Assembly: GCA_003216795.1 (NCBI GenBank) | Contig: QCIH01000011.1 | Span: forward strand, 1-46,371 | Direction: 5' to 3' | DNA length: 46,371 bases | From: Prochlorococcus sp. AG-402-K16 | GTDB taxonomy: Bacteria > Cyanobacteriota > Cyanobacteriia > PCC-6307 > Cyanobiaceae | In this document: one piece after another, positions 18,283 to 27,610 of the stretch | How the letters are laid out: each line of letters begins with the position of its first letter | How positions within the stretch are numbered: position 1 is the stretch's first letter | Notes under the pieces: generated by a model | The model's input: the letters and a program-made list of their open reading frames with translations, nothing else | Database searches by the model: none | Told to the model about the DNA's origin: nothing | Translations under genes and position numbers: made by a program

Positions 18283-19878
18283 ATGATACATAAACAAGAT
18301 TTAAGATATTTTCAGGAAAAGCAAATTTTAGTAGCTTCTATAGATATTGGAACTAACTCTACACATCTATTAGTAGCAGAAATTAATCTAGAATTAAAAT
18401 CATTTTCAATTAAATTCACTGATAAATCTACCACTCGTCTTGGAGAAAGAGATGAGGAGGGAAATCTTACTGAAGAATCAATCCAAAGAGCATTAGTTAC
18501 TCTTAAGCGATTTAAGGAATATTGTAAAAGTAATGGAGTAAAACAAATAGTAACAGCAGCAACAAGTGCAGTTAGGGAAGCTCCAAACGGTCAAGATTTT
18601 ATTAGAAGAGTTCTTGATGAAACTGGTATTCAAATAGAAATGATAAGTGGTTCTGAGGAAGCCAGATTAATTTACCTTGGTGTTCTTTCTGGGATGTCTT
18701 TTGAAGATCAGTCTTTTGTCATCATAGATATTGGAGGAGGATCTACAGAATTAATACTTGCCGATAAAAAAGATGCAATAGCTCTTACCAGTTCGAGAAT
18801 TGGTGCGGTAAGACTTAAAAATGATTTTTTAAATAAAGGGTCTATAACTTCAGAAAGATCGAGTTTTTTAACAACTTTTATTAAAGGATCTTTAGAACCA
18901 TCTGTTCGAAAAATAAAGGGTAGATCTAAGGTAGATAAGCCTTTATCTATGATTGCAACCAGTGGCACTGCAACCTCATTAGGAAATTTGATTTCAGATG
19001 ATTTGGGAGAATCTAAACAAAAGTTGCATGGTTATAAATTTAAAAGGGAAAATTTACAAAATGTATTGGAAAAACTAATTAAATTGCCAGTTTCGGAAAT
19101 CAAGAAAATACCTTCATTAAGTGAGAGAAGAGCAGAAATAATTATTCCAGGAGCATTGATATTAAACACCGCAATGGAGATGTTGAACTTTAATGAATTA
19201 ATAATAAGTGAGAGGGCTCTTCGAGAGGGTTTGGTTGTGGATTGGATGCTTCGTAAAGGGATAATTAAAAATGAGTTAAATATTCAAGGCAATATTAGAA
19301 AAACAACAATAGTTCATCAGGCCAGAAAGTTTGGAGTAGATAATACAAGAGCTGAGAAAGTTATTGATATTGCCTTTCAAATCTATGATCAGACTAAAAA
19401 TATCTTTCATAGCGATAATGACCCTAAAGCTAAAGAACTTCTTTGGGCAGCTTCTAATCTTTATAATTGTGGGAAATATGTGAATGTTGGTTCATATCAC
19501 AAACACTCTTGGTACTTAATAAAAAATTGTGAGTTGTTGGGATATTCTGAAGCAGAAACAAATATTATTGCTTCAATTGCTAGGTACCATAGAAAGACTC
19601 TACCTAAGAAAAGACATGAGTCTTGGCAAAATTTAATATCCAAAGAAGATAAAACATTAGTTCTTGAAATGTCATTAATCCTGAGACTAGCAGCAGCTCT
19701 TGATCAAAGACCTGACAAGGTGATCTCCTCAGTTCAAATAAAATTGCAGGAAGATAATCTTACATTTCAACTTTTACCTGTAGATAGAAACCAGGATCTT
19801 CTTCTTGAAAAATGGAACTTAGGATTATGCCGTAATGTGATAAAAGAACTAAAGAATTTGGAATTAAAAGTTATTTAG
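18283..19878 (+). CDS. ppx: Exopolyphosphatase (Ppx/GppA family)
   Basis: The 531-residue protein has the ASKHA-type nucleotide/phosphate-binding motifs SIDIGTNSTHLLVAE near residue 20 and IDIGGGSTELIL near residue 150, the SGSEEARLIYLGV segment and TSGTATSLGNL. The C-terminal third, about residues 330-500, looks like the HD-type helical domain of long Ppx proteins. It removes terminal phosphate from polyphosphate or converts pppGpp to ppGpp, linking phosphate storage and stringent signalling in a phosphate-limited habitat. Its 3' end overlaps the convergent rodZ-like gene by 8 bases. Confidence 0.94.
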   Translation: MIHKQDLRYFQEKQILVASIDIGTNSTHLLVAEINLELKSFSIKFTDKSTTRLGERDEEGNLTEESIQRALVTLKRFKEYCKSNGVKQIVTAATSAVREAPNGQDFIRRVLDETGIQIEMISGSEEARLIYLGVLSGMSFEDQSFVIIDIGGGSTELILADKKDAIALTSSRIGAVRLKNDFLNKGSITSERSSFLTTFIKGSLEPSVRKIKGRSKVDKPLSMIATSGTATSLGNLISDDLGESKQKLHGYKFKRENLQNVLEKLIKLPVSEIKKIPSLSERRAEIIIPGALILNTAMEMLNFNELIISERALREGLVVDWMLRKGIIKNELNIQGNIRKTTIVHQARKFGVDNTRAEKVIDIAFQIYDQTKNIFHSDNDPKAKELLWAASNLYNCGKYVNVGSYHKHSWYLIKNCELLGYSEAETNIIASIARYHRKTLPKKRHESWQNLISKEDKTLVLEMSLILRLAAALDQRPDKVISSVQIKLQEDNLTFQLLPVDRNQDLLLEKWNLGLCRNVIKELKNLELKVI

Positions 19879-20365
19879 TTTTTTTTAAAAGTTCTTGTTT
19901 TGGAGTTTGATTCTGAGAAGAATCTGAAAATAAATTGAAAATTAAGGACGAGGCTATTAGTCCGAGAAAGCCTGAAATTAAAATAAATATTAGGAATCCT
20001 AGTGGATTAAAATTCTTAGATTGCCTAGATTTATAATTTTTTTTGGAAACTTCTTCAACTATTTCTTCAATTTTCACTTTTTTCCTCTCTGTCTTGAATT
20101 CATCCATTAAAAATTCTGTATCAAGTTTTAGCTTCTGTGAAATCCGTCTAATCATTGCTTTGATAAATACTTTTTCAGGTAGTTTTTCTTCATTACCTTC
20201 CTCTATGGCTTCAAGTTGATGAGCTCCAATTTTTAAATCAGAAGCCAATTCTTCAATTGATTTATTTTTACTTAACCTAGCCTCTTTTATGAAATTTCCT
20301 ATTCTCTTTAAAGAGGAATCTCCTCCTTTATCGTTGATTCCCGAAACAGATTTTATTTCTTTCAA
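19871..20365 (-). CDS. RodZ-like helix-turn-helix membrane protein
   Basis: This 164-residue protein has an N-terminal HTH_25-type domain (about residues 20-82; IGNFIKEARLSKNKSIEELA, then GAHQLEAIEEG) and one membrane helix near residues 122-146. Its short tail is Gln/Lys-rich. The layout matches RodZ, which anchors MreB filaments, but the large extracytoplasmic domain of RodZ is missing. No ATG occurs before the HTH, so the start is TTG at 20365. It follows cobM with a 55-base gap and may be part of the petC-petA-lgt-cobM transcript. Confidence 0.7.
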   Translation of the reverse strand: MKEIKSVSGINDKGGDSSLKRIGNFIKEARLSKNKSIEELASDLKIGAHQLEAIEEGNEEKLPEKVFIKAMIRRISQKLKLDTEFLMDEFKTERKKVKIEEIVEEVSKKNYKSRQSKNFNPLGFLIFILISGFLGLIASSLIFNLFSDSSQNQTPKQELLKKTK

Positions 20366-20420
20366 AGCAAATAAATTTTTACTAATTATAGTAATTAATA
20401 TTTTTCTATCAACTTTAAGA

Positions 20421-21176
20421 TTATTTATTCCTAAAGAGATGCTTATAAGATGGATTGTAAAGATTAGATCTTTTTTGAGAATTACTAATTGCTGGGCTAA
20501 TTATGTAAATGGTTGTTCTAATTAGTTTTTTCTCAATAGAAAATTTTTCCATATCTTTTAATTCTATTAATGATGTCCAACCATCATCCCAAGATACTCT
20601 AAATCCAACAATCACTTTAGTCTTTGGAGGGTAAAACTCTAGTAAAGTTTCTTGAGACCTTTTCACATGCCTAGCACTTAGATATAGACATATAGAGGAA
20701 TTGTGTTTCGCAAGATCTTTCAGAGATTCTTTTTCGGGCATCCCTGTTCGCCCTCCTGCTCTAGTTAAAATTATTGTTTGCGTTACGTCAGGGATGGTTA
20801 ACTCAGCTTCATGATATGCTGCAGCAACTTGAAAAGCACTTACTCCAGGAACAACCTCGATTTCAATTTTTTCGTTTTTTAAAATTTCGATTTGCTCTCT
20901 AATTGCTCCAAAAAGGCAAGGGTCTCCATCATGCAATCTTACAACAGTTTTCCCTGCCTGAAATTTTTCTATCATAATTGAGGTGATTTGCTCTAAGTTA
21001 AGTGAACTCGTTTTTATTTTTTCAGAACCTTCTTTAGCAGAATCTAAAATCTTTTCAGGGATTAGAGAATCAGTCCAAATAATGACATCTGCAATTTTTA
21101 TCTTTTTTAATGCTTTTAAAGTTAATAATTCTGGATCGCCTGGACCAACACCAATAAAGGATATTTTGTTATCCAT
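20421..21176 (-). CDS. cobM: Precorrin-4 C11-methyltransferase
   Basis: CobM/CbiF adds the C11 methyl group from S-adenosylmethionine in corrin ring synthesis. The SAM-binding [16 protein letters not shown] begins the protein, followed by [14 protein letters not shown] and [13 protein letters not shown], all typical of the tetrapyrrole methylase fold. The ATG at 21176 (MDNKISF) is preferred over an upstream GTG at 21194 because the N-terminus then matches the family, and it overlaps the lgt stop by 8 bases. This gives about 251 residues. A C-terminal tail of about 20 residues after the fold looks unstructured. Confidence 0.93.
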   Translation of the reverse strand: MDNKISFIGVGPGDPELLTLKALKKIKIADVIIWTDSLIPEKILDSAKEGSEKIKTSSLNLEQITSIMIEKFQAGKTVVRLHDGDPCLFGAIREQIEILKNEKIEIEVVPGVSAFQVAAAYHEAELTIPDVTQTIILTRAGGRTGMPEKESLKDLAKHNSSICLYLSARHVKRSQETLLEFYPPKTKVIVGFRVSWDDGWTSLIELKDMEKFSIEKKLIRTTIYIISPAISNSQKRSNLYNPSYKHLFRNK

Positions 21177-22062
21177 TCTTTCTATTATTCCCACTATATG
21201 TTCTTAATCTTAAAAAAAATATTCCAATTAATCCAGAAGAAAATAGAAAAATACTTATAAATTGAGCCATTCTTATACCGCCATCACAGAAAGGTGGAAG
21301 TCCACCAATGCATAGTGGGTCAGTTCTTAAACCTTCAATCCAGAATCTTCCAAAGCTATAACTTATTAAATAAAGACAGCTAATAAAGCCGGGCCTGAAA
21401 AAATCTGTTTTATTTTGTTTATAAAAGGTAATCATAAGGACGATGAAAATTAAGAGATTCCAAAATGACTCATAGAGAAATGTAGGATGAAAAAATTCAT
21501 AATTAATAAATTCTATAGGCCTATATTGGATAGGTATAAATAATTTCCAAGGCAAATTTGTAGGAACTCCAAAGGCTTCATTATTGAAAAAATTTCCCCA
21601 CCTTCCTATTGATTGTCCAAGAATAATCGAGGGTATTAATATATCTATAAAAGTTTTTAAATTAATTTTTCTCGACTTACAGAAATAGATAATAGATATT
21701 AATCCTCCAATTAGACCTCCATGGATTGCTATGCCTCCTTCCCAAACTGCAAGAAAAGAAGGTATTTGAATGATGTTATTGAATAGTTCAAAAGAAGTAA
21801 AAAAGTTCTCTCCACTATATTGCCTCCACTCAAAAATTACGTAATAAGCTCTAGCTCCAATTATTGAAGAGATTATTAATGATGGAAGTATTTCACTAAT
21901 GTAATCTGGGTTAATATTTCTTGCCTTTGCTAGTTTTTTAGAGACAAATAGGCCTATTAAAACTGAAACCGAAATAAGAAGTCCGTACCATCTAATAGTT
22001 ATAAGTCCTAAATTTAAAAAAGTTTCTCCTGGAGATTGTATAAAAGCTTGAAGTATAAGCAT
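21169..22062 (-). CDS. lgt: Prolipoprotein diacylglyceryl transferase
   Basis: Lgt transfers diacylglycerol from phosphatidylglycerol to the lipobox Cys of prolipoproteins in the plasma membrane. The 297-residue protein has about seven helices and the signature [13 protein letters not shown], with the IHGGLIGGL segment and RWYGLLISV near the N-terminus. The length is normal. It starts 10 bases after petA and overlaps cobM, so it is probably co-transcribed with the cytochrome b6f genes. One likely client is the lipobox protein at 1868-2866. Confidence 0.96.
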   Translation of the reverse strand: MLILQAFIQSPGETFLNLGLITIRWYGLLISVSVLIGLFVSKKLAKARNINPDYISEILPSLIISSIIGARAYYVIFEWRQYSGENFFTSFELFNNIIQIPSFLAVWEGGIAIHGGLIGGLISIIYFCKSRKINLKTFIDILIPSIILGQSIGRWGNFFNNEAFGVPTNLPWKLFIPIQYRPIEFINYEFFHPTFLYESFWNLLIFIVLMITFYKQNKTDFFRPGFISCLYLISYSFGRFWIEGLRTDPLCIGGLPPFCDGGIRMAQFISIFLFSSGLIGIFFLRLRTYSGNNRKNG

Positions 22063-22072
22063 TTAGAGAAAG

Positions 22073-23026
22073 TTAGATACCCTCTGCTGCTTGCACTTTT
22101 TCTACTTGTTTTTTCTTTAATACTAAAAGTATTTGTGTTAAGCCTACACCAATGAAGAATGCAATCAATCCAATAACTCTATAAGGGCTCTGAAGTACAA
22201 CCTCAGCATCTAATTGCCCGAAGCCACCAACGTTGGGATCATTAGTAAGAGGGTCACCTACATTAATTTTGTCTTGCGCTTTTACGATAAGTTGAGGACC
22301 AACAGGCACTGCTTCAGTAGTTATTTCACCATTATCGTTTTCTATATTTACTTGATAACTACCATCTTCAATTGTTTCTATTGAATTTATAGTTCCTGCG
22401 GTGGAAGAAGTGAATACTACATTATTGCTCTTATCTCCAGTTGGATATACCTGACCTCTACCTCTATTGCCTCCAATATGTAACGAGTATTTCCCATAGT
22501 GATATTCTTTATTAGTGGATGGGTCAGGGGAAAGTACAGGGAAAACGATTTCTTTATTGGTATCGCCAGGTAAAGGTCCGACAATAATGATATTGTCTTT
22601 CTCTTCACTGTAATTAGTGAAATAAACCCCTTCTGTCTCCTCTTTTATTTCTTCGGTCCATCTTTCTTGTGGAGCAAGTTTAAAGCCATCAGGCAGCATT
22701 ACAACAGCACCAACTTGTAATGGAACTTCCGAACCATCAGCTCCTATCTCTTTTAAATCATTTTTGTAGGGTATTTTGACTACAGCTTTGAAAACACTGT
22801 CTGCTCCAACAGATTGTGGTACCTCTGCAATTGTAGGCATCTGAGCTAGATGACAATTTGCACAGACTATCTTACCTGTGGCTTCTCTTGGGGATTCGTA
22901 GTTTTGCTGAGCCCAAAATGGATAAGCAAAACTGATCTTTGGATAAAATACAATGCTTGAAATGAAAAGCAGAGTACAGATAAATAAACTTGTTTTTTTC
23001 ATGATTTGATTTTTAAGACCTTTCAT
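22073..23026 (-). CDS. petA: Cytochrome f (apocytochrome f of b6f complex)
   Basis: Cytochrome f carries electrons from the Rieske protein to plastocyanin or cytochrome c6 in the thylakoid lumen. A signal peptide ends before YPFWAQQNY, whose Tyr is the axial heme ligand after cleavage. CANCHLA is the c-type heme-binding site. A C-terminal helix (about the last 30 residues) anchors the protein, with KKKQVEKVQ on the stromal side. The ATG at 23026, just after the petC stop, gives 317 residues; a longer frame from 23053 would overlap petC and adds nothing recognisable. Confidence 0.97.
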   Translation of the reverse strand: MKGLKNQIMKKTSLFICTLLFISSIVFYPKISFAYPFWAQQNYESPREATGKIVCANCHLAQMPTIAEVPQSVGADSVFKAVVKIPYKNDLKEIGADGSEVPLQVGAVVMLPDGFKLAPQERWTEEIKEETEGVYFTNYSEEKDNIIIVGPLPGDTNKEIVFPVLSPDPSTNKEYHYGKYSLHIGGNRGRGQVYPTGDKSNNVVFTSSTAGTINSIETIEDGSYQVNIENDNGEITTEAVPVGPQLIVKAQDKINVGDPLTNDPNVGGFGQLDAEVVLQSPYRVIGLIAFFIGVGLTQILLVLKKKQVEKVQAAEGI

Positions 23027-23030
23027 TTTT

Positions 23031-23567
23031 TTATGCCCACCATGGATTTTCATTAGTTCTAAAGTCAGTTTCTGACCATTGTTTTACGAGCACAGCATCA
23101 TCTTCAATATCTACATGAGCTAGAGCTAAAGATAAAGGCGCAGGCCCTCTTACTACCTTCCCGTTAGTATCGTACTGACTTCCATGACAAGGACATATGA
23201 ATTTATTAGCACCACTATCCCATGGGACAACGCAACCTAAATGAGTACAAATTGCATTTAAACCAAATTCTCCTATTTCCCCACCCTCATTAACTATTAA
23301 ATAAGTTGGATCTCCTTTTAGACCCTGAACTAGACTTCTGTCTCCTGCTTGATGGGTAGATAACCAACCTGTCTTAGTTATTGGATTCCCCAATTCATCT
23401 TTAGCAGAAGTTCCACCTCCACCACCGCCTGCTCTTAAAGGCATGAAATAATTTGCTACGGGGTAAAGGGCTCCTAAAGCTACACCAGTTGCAGTACCAA
23501 ATGTAAGAAGATTCATAAATTGCCTTCGACCCATTGAAGGGACATCACTGGAACTTAATTGAGTCAT
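23031..23567 (-). CDS. petC: Cytochrome b6f Rieske iron-sulfur protein
   Basis: The 178-residue Rieske subunit passes electrons from plastoquinol to cytochrome f. [10 protein letters not shown] and CPCHGSQYD supply the two Cys and two His ligands of the 2Fe-2S cluster. The N-terminus has a twin-arginine motif GRRQFMN (Arg14-Arg15) before an uncleaved membrane helix, the known Tat targeting mode of Rieske proteins, followed by a glycine-rich hinge AGGGGGGTS. petC heads the petC-petA pair and its stop lies 4 bases before the preferred petA start. Confidence 0.98.
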   Translation of the reverse strand: MTQLSSSDVPSMGRRQFMNLLTFGTATGVALGALYPVANYFMPLRAGGGGGGTSAKDELGNPITKTGWLSTHQAGDRSLVQGLKGDPTYLIVNEGGEIGEFGLNAICTHLGCVVPWDSGANKFICPCHGSQYDTNGKVVRGPAPLSLALAHVDIEDDAVLVKQWSETDFRTNENPWWA

Positions 23568-23690
23568 TCGCTACTTGGTTCTGTTATTTATTAGTTATTA
23601 TGGAGCAAATTGTTCAATTTCTGTTGCAAATAGATAGGACTTTTAATAATTTAAAGTAAAAGTTTAGGAAGTCTTAATTAATTGATTTAA

Positions 23691-24008
23691 ATGAACCCAT
23701 TGCTAGTAGATGAAGTTATACATTATTTGATTCATCGCTGGGGTAAAAAATATGATTTTAGACTCTTTAGAAGAGGAAAATTCGTTTATTTTCAAATGAT
23801 GTGGGGATTTCTTGGACAGGAATCATTCCCTTTAAGTGAAGATGAATATAAAAAATCGATAGCTGAAAAAATCGAGATTTTAAATAGATGTGGATATTCA
23901 GAAGAAGTAAGGGAATGGCTAAAGAAAGTCAATGCTAAGCCAAGGTTAGGTAGAGCTGTCAGCTTGCAATTAGATCTTAATGAGAAGATGAAAGAGTTTT
24001 TGACTTAA
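23691..24008 (+). CDS. DUF3067 family protein
   Basis: This 105-residue soluble protein matches DUF3067, a family I know from cyanobacteria and chloroplasts. HRWGKKYDFRLFRRG and QMMWGFLGQESFPL are the conserved central stretch, and the C-terminus has VREWLKKV and GRAVSLQLDL. Function is not established. There is no signal peptide, helix or metal motif. It is divergent from petC with a 123-base gap, and its 3' end overlaps the convergent tatC by 32 bases. Confidence 0.8.
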   Translation: MNPLLVDEVIHYLIHRWGKKYDFRLFRRGKFVYFQMMWGFLGQESFPLSEDEYKKSIAEKIEILNRCGYSEEVREWLKKVNAKPRLGRAVSLQLDLNEKMKEFLT

Positions 24009-24735
24009 GATTTTCTGATAAGTAAGTTAATCCAGTACCCACAAAAAATAAAAACACAATTGATATAGATAGCAATGACATAGTCAATGGGTCAGTTGAA
24101 GGGGTAATCACTGCAGATAATATTGCAGAGGAAATTACAACTATCTTCCAATTCGAAATCATTTTTTCTGTTGTGATTATTCCAAGAGAACCAAGTATAA
24201 ATTGTAATACTGGCAATTGAAAAGCTATTGCAGTGCTAGACATTAATAAGAGAACAAAATCAAAATATCTTTCTATAGACCAAGTTGGTTCAACAATATC
24301 AGCACCGAAACTAATGAAGAAATTTATTGCTGCAGGGACTAATATCCACCATGAAAAAATTAATCCTAAAAAAAACAGAAGACCTGAACCAAAAACTGCA
24401 GGCAAGATAAGGCTTTTTTCTCGTTTTGTTAAACCAGGAGAAATGAATAATATTATTTGATAAAAAATATAAGGCATAGAAACTATCAATCCGCTGTAAC
24501 CTGCAACTTTAATAGCGACAAATAAAAACTCTCCTGGAGCAAGTTGTAGTAAATGAATATCACCAGCTGGAATTTCTAAAAAAGATATTAATGGCTTTAT
24601 GATGAGAAAACTAAAGAATATTGAAAAAAGTATTGAGTAAATTGAGTTTAGTATCCTTTGACGAAGCTCCTCTAAATGATCACTAAAAGTCATCGAATCT
24701 GATAATTTATTTTTACTTTGACCTGTACCTCTCAT
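23977..24735 (-). CDS. tatC: Twin-arginine translocase subunit TatC
   Basis: TatC is the receptor that recognises twin-arginine signal peptides of folded proteins. The 252-residue protein has six predicted helices and the diagnostic N-terminal MTFSDHLEELRQRI, followed by PFxxF-type loop residues and the central SPGLTKREK loop. The ATG at 24735 adds 15 polar residues before the family core; a shorter start at the MTFSD Met is also possible. TatA is not nearby. Two likely clients, petC and the lipoprotein at 1868, are in the window. Confidence 0.95.
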   Translation of the reverse strand: MRGTGQSKNKLSDSMTFSDHLEELRQRILNSIYSILFSIFFSFLIIKPLISFLEIPAGDIHLLQLAPGEFLFVAIKVAGYSGLIVSMPYIFYQIILFISPGLTKREKSLILPAVFGSGLLFFLGLIFSWWILVPAAINFFISFGADIVEPTWSIERYFDFVLLLMSSTAIAFQLPVLQFILGSLGIITTEKMISNWKIVVISSAILSAVITPSTDPLTMSLLSISIVFLFFVGTGLTYLSENLKSKTLSSSH

Positions 24736-24815
24736 TATTCTTTAATAAAAATTGTGTAAGAAAAAGGTTTAAAACTACTATTGTCAAAGTCCAATTTATT
24801 TTTCGATAAACTTAA

Positions 24816-25076
24816 TTATTTGCTTAATTTAGGATTTGTTGGATCTGGTAATAAGAAAGGAGGGGCATCATTTAAAGATGATTCACCATAAGTTTCATAT
24901 TCTCTATATCCACCCATTTTCCCATTTGTTTTCATTAAAGCGCTTACGAAGGCAAGTAGTAAGAAAACAGTAGGAGCTCCAATTATTAATGCAGCACCAA
25001 ATAGATATCCAACAATAAATTCTGGAAAACTATGATTTCCTAAAAATTCATGAGTGCCTAAAAGAAAATCAAACAT
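24816..25076 (-). CDS. Small conserved-looking membrane protein, function unknown
   Basis: The 86-residue protein has one or two hydrophobic stretches (about residues 20-48, VGYLFGAALIIGAPTVFLLL and on) and a polar, proline-rich C-terminus with GGYREYETYGES and PPFLLPDPTNPKL. I do not recognise the family. It lies between rqcH and tatC on the same strand, 80 bases upstream of tatC and 29 bases after the rqcH stop. A role as a small subunit of a thylakoid complex is possible from size and context, but this is inference. Confidence 0.6.
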   Translation of the reverse strand: MFDFLLGTHEFLGNHSFPEFIVGYLFGAALIIGAPTVFLLLAFVSALMKTNGKMGGYREYETYGESSLNDAPPFLLPDPTNPKLSK

Positions 25077-25105
25077 TTAGATTTAAAATTTTTTTTTATT
25101 ATAAA

Positions 25106-26830
25106 CTAAATTACTGTTTTAAGATTTTTTTTAATGTAATCTTCTCCTCTTGTAGGATTTCCCCAAATAATTTCTCCATTTTTAAAGGAAACGCAACCCG
25201 GTCCTCCGTTTTTGATTTTTTGCAAATCTTTAATCTTTACCAAATTAATTGGAACTTTAATGTTTCTTTTTGCCTTACTAAATAAAGCAGCTAAATCTGC
25301 AGCTATTTGAAGATCTTGTTCAGATGCTACTTGAGATGAAGACTTCAAAACTACATGACTGCCTGGTGATTCCTGTGCATGAAACCATAAATCGCCTTTT
25401 CTTGAGAACTTAAAGCTTATTAAATCATTTTGCCTCATATTTCGCCCTACCTGAAGCTTCAATCCTGTGGGAGTTTCAACTTGAATTGGTGAAGACTCTA
25501 TCTCATATGTACTTTTCTGATCTTCTCTTTGCTTCTTGATTTTGATATTAAACTCGTTGCAAATTTCTTCCATAATTTCTTCTAGTAGTTTGATTCTCAT
25601 AAAAAGTTTTTCATGATTTAAAGAATTTAAATTTTCTAGAAGCGTAGTGAATTCGTCTAATCTCTCTATATTTGTTTTGTAAATACTTAATCTTTCTTTT
25701 ATTAATTCTCTAGATCTCTTTAGTTTTTTTGATTTTTTATATAGTTTTTGACCATTTATAATATCTTGTTTTTTAATTTCATGTGAAGCGAATATATTAT
25801 CAGCTTTTTCTTTATAAATTTCGTAGTTTTCTGATTTTATCAGAAGATCATATTGAATATTTAAATTCTTTTTCTCAGTATTGGTCTGTTTGAAAATTAT
25901 CCCTTCAATTTTCTTTTTCAATAATTCAAGTTTTTTTTGTTTCAGATGATAATCATAATAATTCTCTAAGCTTGTGCATAAATCTATTTTATTTTCGCAA
26001 TTAATTTCCTTATCAAAAAACCAAACGCAATAAAAATCTTTGTTGAATGTAGAAAAGTTAAAGTTATTGTTTTTAAACCTGTTTATCCAAATCTTCCAAT
26101 TTTTAAATATCTCCTTTAAGTCTGAGTTGCTAATGAAATCAATATTTTTCCCCATTATTTCTGAATTAACAGTTGAGCTAACAACCTCTAATTGTTTTGT
26201 GAGGATAGGGCTTACTCCTTGATAGGTATTTATTAAACAGTATTTCAAAGACTCAGGTACTATTGAAATTGAGTCTTTCCATGATTGAAAAGACTCATCT
26301 TCTCTAGGTTGTTTTTTGAGATTGACTGGAGGGCCAGAATAAATTGATCCTGTTGAAATTGTTCTAAAACTAGATTGACTTGATTTAATTTGTTTACCAA
26401 CGGCAATTATTTTATGTTTATTATCCAGATAAAAAATATTACTATGTTTTCCCATTAATTCAAAAATTAAATACTTATTAATTTCATCTCCAGGTTTTTT
26501 CGCAAAACTAAATTTTATAACTCTCTCGAAATTATCTTGATCAATCGAAATTAAAGCCATATACTTTAAGCCGTATCTTATTTGTTTAGAAAGTGTGCTT
26601 TCTCTCCCAATCTTTTCTGGCTTATTTATTTTTAGTATTCTTGGAGAGTCTCCATTCCAAGAAACTTCTAACCATGTTTGAGAATCAACTCCTCTGAAAC
26701 ATAATTGAATCGTATTAGGCTCTGGTTGTTGGGCAGTCTCAAACTTTGTAGGTAAGATGTTCTTTGTCAAATAATGCAAGACAGATCTAATAGATGTAAT
26801 ATCCATTATCTGTGGAACACCCTTTTGCAT
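25106..26830 (-). CDS. rqcH: NFACT/RqcH family ribosome quality-control factor
   Basis: The 574-residue protein has an NFACT-N domain (about residues 9-190, with ELMGKHSNIFYLD), a coiled-coil middle (about 290-400, Lys/Glu-rich) and a C-terminal NFACT-R domain (GDLWFHAQESPGSHVVLK, then AADLAALFSKAKRN). Bacterial homologues bind obstructed 50S subunits and add alanine tails to stalled peptides. The Asp-Arg pair of B. subtilis RqcH appears here as Glu102-Arg103. The ATG at 26830 has a good AAGGAA ribosome site; an internal ATG at 26806 is an alternative. Older names call this a fibronectin-binding protein, which is unlikely here. Confidence 0.88.
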   Translation of the reverse strand: MQKGVPQIMDITSIRSVLHYLTKNILPTKFETAQQPEPNTIQLCFRGVDSQTWLEVSWNGDSPRILKINKPEKIGRESTLSKQIRYGLKYMALISIDQDNFERVIKFSFAKKPGDEINKYLIFELMGKHSNIFYLDNKHKIIAVGKQIKSSQSSFRTISTGSIYSGPPVNLKKQPREDESFQSWKDSISIVPESLKYCLINTYQGVSPILTKQLEVVSSTVNSEIMGKNIDFISNSDLKEIFKNWKIWINRFKNNNFNFSTFNKDFYCVWFFDKEINCENKIDLCTSLENYYDYHLKQKKLELLKKKIEGIIFKQTNTEKKNLNIQYDLLIKSENYEIYKEKADNIFASHEIKKQDIINGQKLYKKSKKLKRSRELIKERLSIYKTNIERLDEFTTLLENLNSLNHEKLFMRIKLLEEIMEEICNEFNIKIKKQREDQKSTYEIESSPIQVETPTGLKLQVGRNMRQNDLISFKFSRKGDLWFHAQESPGSHVVLKSSSQVASEQDLQIAADLAALFSKAKRNIKVPINLVKIKDLQKIKNGGPGCVSFKNGEIIWGNPTRGEDYIKKNLKTVI

Positions 26831-26879
26831 TATTCCTTTTTAATTCACAAGATGTCCATTTTACTGTAAAAAATTTAAT

Positions 26880-27434
26880 ATGAAAAATCAAAAAAAACTT
26901 ATTATCCTTACTGGACCCAGCGGGGTAGGTAAAGGAACAGTTGTTAAAGAAATATTAGGTAAAGAAAAAAATTTTTGGCTTTCAATATCTGCAACTACTA
27001 GAGAACCTAGAGAGGGAGAGAAGGACGGAGAAAATTATTATTTCTTAAATCAAGAAAAGTTTAAAGAAATGATTGAACAAAACCTTTTCCTTGAATGGGC
27101 TCAATTTGCTGGAAACTATTATGGAACGCCTTTGTCTTCTGTTAATGAGAAAATAAAAAAGGGATTTACCGTACTACTTGAAATTGAAGTAGAGGGTGCA
27201 AGGCAAATAAAAAATAAGTTTCCTTATTCACATTCAATATTTTTACTTCCTCCGGATAAAGAAGAGTTAGAGAGAAGAATAAGAAATAGAGGTACAGAAG
27301 AAGAAGAGGCAATTAAAAAAAGACTCTCAAGGGCTAATTATGAGATTTCAGTATCAAATGAATTTGATTTTGCATTAACAAATCACAATGTTGATGAAAC
27401 AGCAAAACAAATAATCAAGTTAATAAAAACTTGA
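26880..27434 (+). CDS. gmk: Guanylate kinase
   Basis: Gmk phosphorylates GMP to GDP with ATP. The 184-residue protein has the P-loop GPSGVGKGT, the STTREPREGEKDGENYYF-like segment (ATTREPREGEKDGENYYF), FLEWAQFAGNYYGT for GMP binding and LEIEVEGARQI. The length is typical. It is divergent from rqcH with 49 bases between starts, and ends 14 bases before the stop of psaJ on the other strand. No ribosome site is obvious. Confidence 0.96.
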   Translation: MKNQKKLIILTGPSGVGKGTVVKEILGKEKNFWLSISATTREPREGEKDGENYYFLNQEKFKEMIEQNLFLEWAQFAGNYYGTPLSSVNEKIKKGFTVLLEIEVEGARQIKNKFPYSHSIFLLPPDKEELERRIRNRGTEEEEAIKKRLSRANYEISVSNEFDFALTNHNVDETAKQIIKLIKT

Positions 27435-27448
27435 TTATTTTCTATTTA

Positions 27449-27583
27449 TCAACTCATTGGATGGAATAATAAATCTGGGAAAAACCTATTAAATTCAATA
27501 ATTATTCCAGCTGTTAGGCTTAGCCAAATTGCTGCTACCACTGGAGCGGATCTGACAAATTTTGTGTTTAGAATTTTGAACAT
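27449..27583 (-). CDS. psaJ: Photosystem I subunit IX
   Basis: The 44-codon frame from ATG 27583 to TGA at 27451-27449 was read directly. Its product begins [19 protein letters not shown] and ends [10 protein letters not shown] followed by Ser, with one membrane helix. This is a clear match to PsaJ, a small PSI subunit that binds chlorophyll and stabilises PsaF. It lies 27 bases after psaF on the same strand and should be in the same transcript, the usual psaF-psaJ order. Confidence 0.93.
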   Translation of the reverse strand: MFKILNTKFVRSAPVVAAIWLSLTAGIIIEFNRFFPDLLFHPMS

Positions 27584-27610
27584 TTGTTTTATGAAAGTTT
27601 TTAAGGATGT

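Noticed and set aside
21177..21194. GTG start for cobM at 21194
   Set aside because: The ATG at 21176 begins the family core and gives a typical short overlap with lgt.
23027..23053. Longer petA start at ATG 23053
   Set aside because: It would overlap petC and precede the normal signal peptide by extra residues; ATG at 23026 gives the expected 317 residues.
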